64,000 bases of DNA, from positions 658,370-722,369 of the forward strand of contig NZ_LMMO01000001.1 in the NCBI RefSeq assembly GCF_001422285.1, read 5' to 3'. Source of the DNA: Frigoribacterium sp. Leaf263 (GTDB taxonomy: Bacteria; Actinomycetota; Actinomycetes; Actinomycetales; Microbacteriaceae). Positions 60,169-64,000 of this stretch are shown piece by piece. The notes beneath the pieces are model-generated. The model saw only the letters and a list, made by a program, of their open reading frames with translations, was not told the DNA's origin and ran no database searches. Position 1 is the first letter of the stretch. The number at the start of each line of letters is the position of its first letter. The translations under genes were made by a program, and so were the position numbers.

Positions 60169-62148
60169 GTGACCCCCACGACCCGCCGCCGCCGCGCGGC
60201 CCTCATCACGGGGGCGGTGGCGATCAGCGCCTCCCTGGCCCTCGCCCCCGCCGTCGCGTCCGCGGCGACGCCGTCCGACGTCGCCGAGAACGGCGGCGCC
60301 GCCCGCAGCATCGACGACAGCACGCAGGTGCTGCTCGACTCGGTGAAGGCCGGCCCCGCGAAGAACGTCATCCTGCTGATCGGCGACGGCATGGGCGACT
60401 CCGAGATCACCTCGGCGCGCAACTACGCCTACGGCGCCGGCGGGCAGCTGCCCGGCATCGACGCCCTGCCGCTGACCGGCCAGTACACGACGTACTCGCT
60501 GTACCGCGACGGTGCGAACAAGGGCGAGCCCGACTACGTGCCCGACTCCGCCGCGACCGGCTCGGCCTGGGCCACCGGCACCAAGACGTACGACAACGCG
60601 ATCTCGGTCGACATCGACGGCGTCCCGCAGGACACCCTGCTCGAGATCGCGAAAGCGAACGGCAAGAAGACCGGCAACGTGTCGACGGCGGAGCTGCAGG
60701 ACGCGACGCCGGCCGTGCAGGCCGCCCACGTCGCCGCGCGGAGCTGCTACGGCCCCGACTCGGTGACCCAGTGCGGCGCCGACGCCCTCGACCAGGGCGG
60801 TCTCGGCTCGATCAGCGAGCAGATCATCGGCACCCGTGCCGACGTCACCCTCGGAGGAGGCGCGGCGTCGTTCACGCAGACCGCCCGCGCCGGTCAGTGG
60901 CAGGGCGAGACCCTGTTCGACCAGGCGGCCGACCGCGGATACCAGATCGTCCGCGACGCCGCGGGCCTCGACGCCGTGGCCGCGGCCGGCCAGGCGGCCC
61001 CGGTGCTCGGCACCTTCACCGACGGCAACTTCCCGACGCGCTTCGCCGCGACGACAGCGACCGTCGGCGGGGCCGACCTCGCGCCGCAGACCTGCACGCC
61101 GAACCCCGAGCGCCTCTCGACCGACCTCTCGCTGCGCTCGCTCACCGAGAAGTCGATCGATCTGCTCGACACCGGCGACCAGGGCTTCTTCCTGCAGGTC
61201 GAGGGGGCGTCGATCGACAAGCGCGACCACAGCGCCGACGCCTGCGGCCAGATCGGCGAGGTGCTCGACCTCGACGAGGCCGTGCGGGCCGCGCTCGACT
61301 TCGCCATCGCCGACGGCGACACGATGGTCATCGTCACCGCCGACCACGCGCACACCAGCCAGATCGTCGACAGCACGCCGCCCGCGACGCTCAGCACCGC
61401 GCTGACCACGGTCGACGGCACCACGATGAAGATCGCCTACGGCACGGCCGCGGCCGGCGGATCGCAGCAGCACACCGGTTCGCAGCTGCGGGTCGCGGGC
61501 TACGGCCCCGGCGCCGGCAACGTGGTCGGCCTCATCGACCAGACGGACAACTTCTTCACGATCAGCAACGCCCTCGAGCTCGACCGCGACCTCGACGGAC
61601 TGAGCGCCGCCGCGACGGTCTCGGCCCCGAGCGAGGTCTCACCCGAGACCTCCTTCACGGTCTCGGGCGCGGGGCTGAACGGCGACCGCCAGGTGCGGGC
61701 CGTCCTCGACGCCGGTGACGGCGCCGACCCGGTCGACCTCGGTCTGTCCGACGTGGTCGACGGCACCGTGACGCTCACCGCGACGGCTCCCGCCGAGGCG
61801 GGGAACGCGACGGTCACCCTGACCGGCGTGCAGTCGGGAGTCACCGCGAGCGCGGTCGTGGCGGTCGTCGACGGCGCGGTCGCGCCGGTTCCGACGGCGA
61901 CCCCGGCGCCCGGCGACCCCTCGGCGACGCCCACCGACCCGGCCGGCGTCGTGCCGGTCGGAGACGACGGCAGCGCCGGCGGTGCGGGCACGGCCGGCTC
62001 CGGCCCGCTGGCCTTCACCGGGTCGGAGGCGCTGCCGGCGCTGGTGCTCGCCCTGATGCTCGTCGTCTCGGGCGCCGTGCTCGTGGCTCGCCGTCGTCGC
62101 CAGCAGCAGCTCGCCTCGGCGAACGGGGACCTGGGGCCGCAGCTGTAG
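60169..62148 (+). CDS. phoA: Alkaline phosphatase with LAFTG cell-wall sorting signal
   Basis: A 659-residue exported enzyme. Twin-Arg-rich signal ([28 protein letters not shown]), then the PhoA domain: [18 protein letters not shown] (metal Asp), [15 protein letters not shown] with nucleophile S127, [13 protein letters not shown] and [10 protein letters not shown] (metal ligands). A C-terminal Ig-like domain (about 480-575) and a Pro/Thr/Gly linker lead to LAFTG, a hydrophobic helix and RRRRQQQ, the class E sortase signal. So it is probably a wall-anchored phosphate scavenger. GTG 60169 follows GGAGCAGGAG. Confidence 0.93.
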   Translation: MTPTTRRRRAALITGAVAISASLALAPAVASAATPSDVAENGGAARSIDDSTQVLLDSVKAGPAKNVILLIGDGMGDSEITSARNYAYGAGGQLPGIDALPLTGQYTTYSLYRDGANKGEPDYVPDSAATGSAWATGTKTYDNAISVDIDGVPQDTLLEIAKANGKKTGNVSTAELQDATPAVQAAHVAARSCYGPDSVTQCGADALDQGGLGSISEQIIGTRADVTLGGGAASFTQTARAGQWQGETLFDQAADRGYQIVRDAAGLDAVAAAGQAAPVLGTFTDGNFPTRFAATTATVGGADLAPQTCTPNPERLSTDLSLRSLTEKSIDLLDTGDQGFFLQVEGASIDKRDHSADACGQIGEVLDLDEAVRAALDFAIADGDTMVIVTADHAHTSQIVDSTPPATLSTALTTVDGTTMKIAYGTAAAGGSQQHTGSQLRVAGYGPGAGNVVGLIDQTDNFFTISNALELDRDLDGLSAAATVSAPSEVSPETSFTVSGAGLNGDRQVRAVLDAGDGADPVDLGLSDVVDGTVTLTATAPAEAGNATVTLTGVQSGVTASAVVAVVDGAVAPVPTATPAPGDPSATPTDPAGVVPVGDDGSAGGAGTAGSGPLAFTGSEALPALVLALMLVVSGAVLVARRRRQQQLASANGDLGPQL

Positions 62149-62172
62149 CCCGCTCCGGATCTCGAGGACTCG

Positions 62173-62220
62173 AAGCGAAGGGGACACCGTCGAACACGGC
62201 GGTGTCGCCTCCGCTTCGCG
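62173..62220. terminator. Terminator-like hairpin between phoA and lacI
   Basis: GCGAAGGGGACACCG (62175-62189) can pair with CGGTGTC..CTTCGC (62200-62219), with a small bulge. Convergent position between the phosphatase gene and the repeat-flanked regulator gene. Confidence 0.6.
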
Positions 62221-62334
62221 CTGTCTCGCGCCGTGCCCGCCAGGCGCTGTCGCGCGCAGTGCCCGCCAGGCGCTGTCGCGCGCGGTGCCCGCTAGGCGCT
62301 GTCGCGCGCAGTGCCCGCTAGGCGCTGTCGCGCC
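62217..62334. repeat. 26-bp tandem repeats spanning the lacI stop codon
   Basis: The unit GGCGCTGTCGCGCGCAGTGCCCGCTA (shown only in part: first 15 bases GGCGCTGTCGCGCGC) begins at 62243, 62269, 62295 and, as a partial copy, 62321. A diverged copy is at 62217. The last copies overlap the final five codons and stop of the regulator gene, so the array looks like slippage copies of the gene's own 3' end. Confidence 0.85.
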
Positions 62335-63337
62335 ACATGATGTCGGTGGGCAGCAGGACTCCGCCGGGGCGGTCGGTGCCGCCGAGCTGGTCGAGCACCT
62401 GCTGGGCGGCCCGGCGGCCGAGGTCCTCCGCGGGCTGACGCACCGTCGAGAGCGCGGGGGTGCAGCGCAGCGCCCATGAGCTGTCGTCGAAGCCGACGAT
62501 CCCGACCCGGCCGGGCACGTCGATGCCGCGACGGTGCAGCACGTCGAGCGCGCCGGCCGCGACGGCGTCGGACGCGGCGAAGACCCCGTCGACCGTCGGG
62601 TCGCGGCGCAGCAGCTCGGACATGCCGTCGACGCCGGCCGTGTAGCTGTAGAACGGGTTGCGGACCACGAGGTCGGGGTCGAAGAGCTCGCCGAGCGCCG
62701 TGCGGAAGCCCGCGAGTCGGTCTTCGCCCGAGTCGCGGTCGAGCCCCGAGGCGAGCATGCCGATGCGGCGACGCCCCGTGCCGACCAGCCGACGGACGAT
62801 CGCCTCGGCCGCGGCGCGGTTGTCGATGCCGATGAAGGGGATGTCGGGGGCGTCGGGCGGATGGCCGACGAACGACGCCGGAAGACGCAGCTCGGCGACG
62901 GCCTCGGAGATCGGGTCGCCGGTGCGGGCCGAGAGGATGATCGCGCCGTCGACGAAACCGCCGCGGAGGTACTCGATGACGCGGTCGCTGTCGCGCTGCG
63001 AGTCGATCATCAGGGTGACGAGCTGATGGTCGGCCTGCGAGAGCACGGCGTTCGTGCCGATCAGGATGTTGCCGATGTTGGGGTCGTCGAGCACGACCGA
63101 GTGCGGCTCGTGGACGATCAGCGCGATGGCACGCGAGCGCTGCGTGACGAGGTTGCGGGCCGCGGCGTTGCGCACGTAGCCGACCTTCGCCACGGCCGCC
63201 TCGACGGCCTCGCGCGCCTGCGCCGAGACGTACGGCTCGTTGTTCAGCACGCGGGACACGGTGCCTCGCGAGATGCCCGCCTCGGCGGCGACGTCGTGGA
63301 TCGTGGCCCGGCGTCTCGGGGATCTCGGACCGGACAT
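62318..63337 (-). CDS. LacI-family transcriptional regulator of the beta-galactosidase gene
   Basis: A 339-residue repressor. HTH ATIHDVAAEAGISRGTVSRVLN, hinge VRNAAARNLVTQRS, then the effector domain (VHEPHSVVLDDPNIGNIL, GIDNRAAAEAIVRRL, FAASDAVAAGALDVL). It is divergent from the GH42 gene, and two operator-like sites lie between. ATG 63337 is chosen because TAAGGT ends seven bases upstream; a GTG at 63346 is in frame but would lie in the -10. Confidence 0.9.
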   Translation of the reverse strand: MSGPRSPRRRATIHDVAAEAGISRGTVSRVLNNEPYVSAQAREAVEAAVAKVGYVRNAAARNLVTQRSRAIALIVHEPHSVVLDDPNIGNILIGTNAVLSQADHQLVTLMIDSQRDSDRVIEYLRGGFVDGAIILSARTGDPISEAVAELRLPASFVGHPPDAPDIPFIGIDNRAAAEAIVRRLVGTGRRRIGMLASGLDRDSGEDRLAGFRTALGELFDPDLVVRNPFYSYTAGVDGMSELLRRDPTVDGVFAASDAVAAGALDVLHRRGIDVPGRVGIVGFDDSSWALRCTPALSTVRQPAEDLGRRAAQQVLDQLGGTDRPGGVLLPTDIMWRDSA

Positions 63338-63350
63338 GGGAGTCACCTTA
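63338..63350 (-). promoter_or_regulatory. -10 element (leaderless type) of the second lacI gene
   Basis: Minus strand TAAGGT (63350-63345), seven bases, ATG at 63337. Confidence 0.5.
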
Positions 63351-63394
63351 GCCGAGCCTGAACGCCCCGGCGCGGTCGTCGCGCGGCCGTGATG

Positions 63395-63438
63395 TTGACA
63401 AACGCGAGAGCCTGGGTTTTACTCTGTGAACCTTCCCA
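63395..63438 (+). promoter_or_regulatory. GH42 promoter with first LacI-type half-site
   Basis: TTGACA (63395-63400), 17 bases, TTTACT (63418-63423). TGTGAACCTTCCCA (63425-63438) begins right after it and is a diverged copy of the palindrome at 63495. Confidence 0.65.
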
Positions 63439-63494
63439 GAAAAACTCGCCGCGGTTCCCGAGCGGCGAATGTGGGAACGATCACAGACATCATG

Positions 63495-63508
63495 TGTGAA
63501 CCTTCACA
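63495..63508 (+). promoter_or_regulatory. Second LacI-type operator in the GH42 leader
   Basis: TGTGAACCTTCACA: TGTGAA and TTCACA are inverted repeats around CC. It is exactly 70 bp downstream of the first copy, a spacing that would allow DNA looping by a tetrameric repressor. Confidence 0.6.
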
Positions 63509-63568
63509 GACGAAGGGCTCCGGCCTCGAGTCGGCTGGGGGATCGCCCGCCGACGAAGCCGAGGCCCC

Positions 63569-64000
63569 GTGCTCACCCAGACCCTCCCGCAGCAGACCGC
63601 GCTCGACCTCGGGCTCGACGGTCTCGTCTTCGGCTGCGACTACAACCCCGAGCAGTGGTCGCCCGAGACCTGGGTCGACGACGTCGCCCTGATGCGCGAG
63701 GCCGGGGTCAACCTCGTCGCCATCAACATCTTCGGCTGGTCGCACGTCGAGCCCGAGCCCGGTCGGTTCCGGTTCGACGACCTCGACACCGTCATCGAGC
63801 TGCTCCACGCCGCGGGCATCGGGGTCAACCTCGGCACCGGCACGTCGTCGCCGCCCCCGTGGCTGACGACGCGTCACCCCGAGGTGCTGCCCGTCGCAGC
63901 CGACGGCACCACGCGCTGGCCGGGCGGCCGTCAGGCCTACTGCCCCAGCTCGCCCGTATTCCGCGAGCGCGCCCTCGAGCTCGTCCGCGCCACCGCCGAG
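63569..64000 (+). CDS. Beta-galactosidase, glycoside hydrolase family 42 (partial)
   Basis: The first 144 codons run off the window. LVFGCDYNPEQW is the family start. WSHVEPEPGRFRFDDLDTVIELLHAAGI and TSSPPPWLTTRHPEVL belong to the barrel, and RQAYCPSSPVFRERA is a conserved GH42 segment. It should release beta-galactose from oligosaccharides such as those from plant arabinogalactan. No signal peptide. GTG 63569 is a weakly supported start, with no clear ribosome binding site. Confidence 0.88.
   Translation, partial: MLTQTLPQQTALDLGLDGLVFGCDYNPEQWSPETWVDDVALMREAGVNLVAINIFGWSHVEPEPGRFRFDDLDTVIELLHAAGIGVNLGTGTSSPPPWLTTRHPEVLPVAADGTTRWPGGRQAYCPSSPVFRERALELVRATAE

Noticed and set aside
62217-62334. 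Possible CRISPR array
   Set aside because: The 26-bp units are directly adjacent with no unique spacers, and no cas genes are present.

Overview
The window is very GC-rich, gene-dense chromosomal DNA from an actinobacterium. Small-protein families (a DUF7882-type protein, a DUF6458-type protein), LAxTG surface anchors, an alpha-E/ATP-grasp/transglutaminase operon, many GTG starts and many apparently leaderless genes all suggest a member of the Microbacteriaceae. I cannot name the genus from the sequence. I saw no tRNA, rRNA, CRISPR array, prophage or insertion sequence.

Layout. 1-1981: C-terminally cut acyltransferase-3/SGNH membrane O-acyltransferase (-). 2060-7529: iron-regulated hydroxamate siderophore operon (-), made of decarboxylase, N-hydroxylase and a fused acetyltransferase/NIS synthetase, behind a DtxR/IdeR-type box that overlaps the promoter. 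7641-11059: GH36 alpha-galactosidase (-) divergent from a ROK regulator (+). 11445-17081: GntR regulator, alpha/beta hydrolase, APC amino-acid permease, acetamidase/formamidase and M20 peptidase, which looks like an amide/peptide catabolic module. 17165-21456: sbcD-sbcC. 21922-29253: a YtfQRT-YjfF-type sugar ABC operon, its LacI regulator and a second, permease-less sugar ABC ATPase that carries the same LacI-type operator. 29468-32584: lipoprotein, small membrane protein, aroD and aroE (all -). 32817-38625: secreted 5'-nucleotidase, CPBP protease, recQ. 38695-47416: His-rich-tailed membrane protein, hydroxyacid dehydrogenase, Old Yellow Enzyme, septum-formation-domain protein, CDP-alcohol phosphatidyltransferase, SDR, small unknown proteins and a metallo-beta-lactamase fold hydrolase. 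47533-54081: small membrane protein, LAYTG-anchored surface protein, then ATP-grasp/alpha-E/transglutaminase (+) convergent with a membrane protein. 54170-59903: GH114 lipoprotein, low-complexity proteins, SpoIIE-type phosphatase, MFS exporter. 60169-64000: LAFTG-anchored alkaline phosphatase, then a LacI regulator divergent from a GH42 beta-galactosidase that runs off the end.

Two features cut across the genes. (i) The short sequence GGAGGCGCG (extended form CCGAGGAGGCGCGGGTCGG) recurs about 50 times on both strands. It lies mostly in intergenic DNA, gene ends and poorly conserved protein linkers, and sometimes forms inverted or tandem pairs. (ii) At least eleven genes have a TAnnnT hexamer exactly 6-7 nt before the start codon, the signature of leaderless transcripts. 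Operons are also tightly coupled by 4-bp ATGA/GTGA overlaps.
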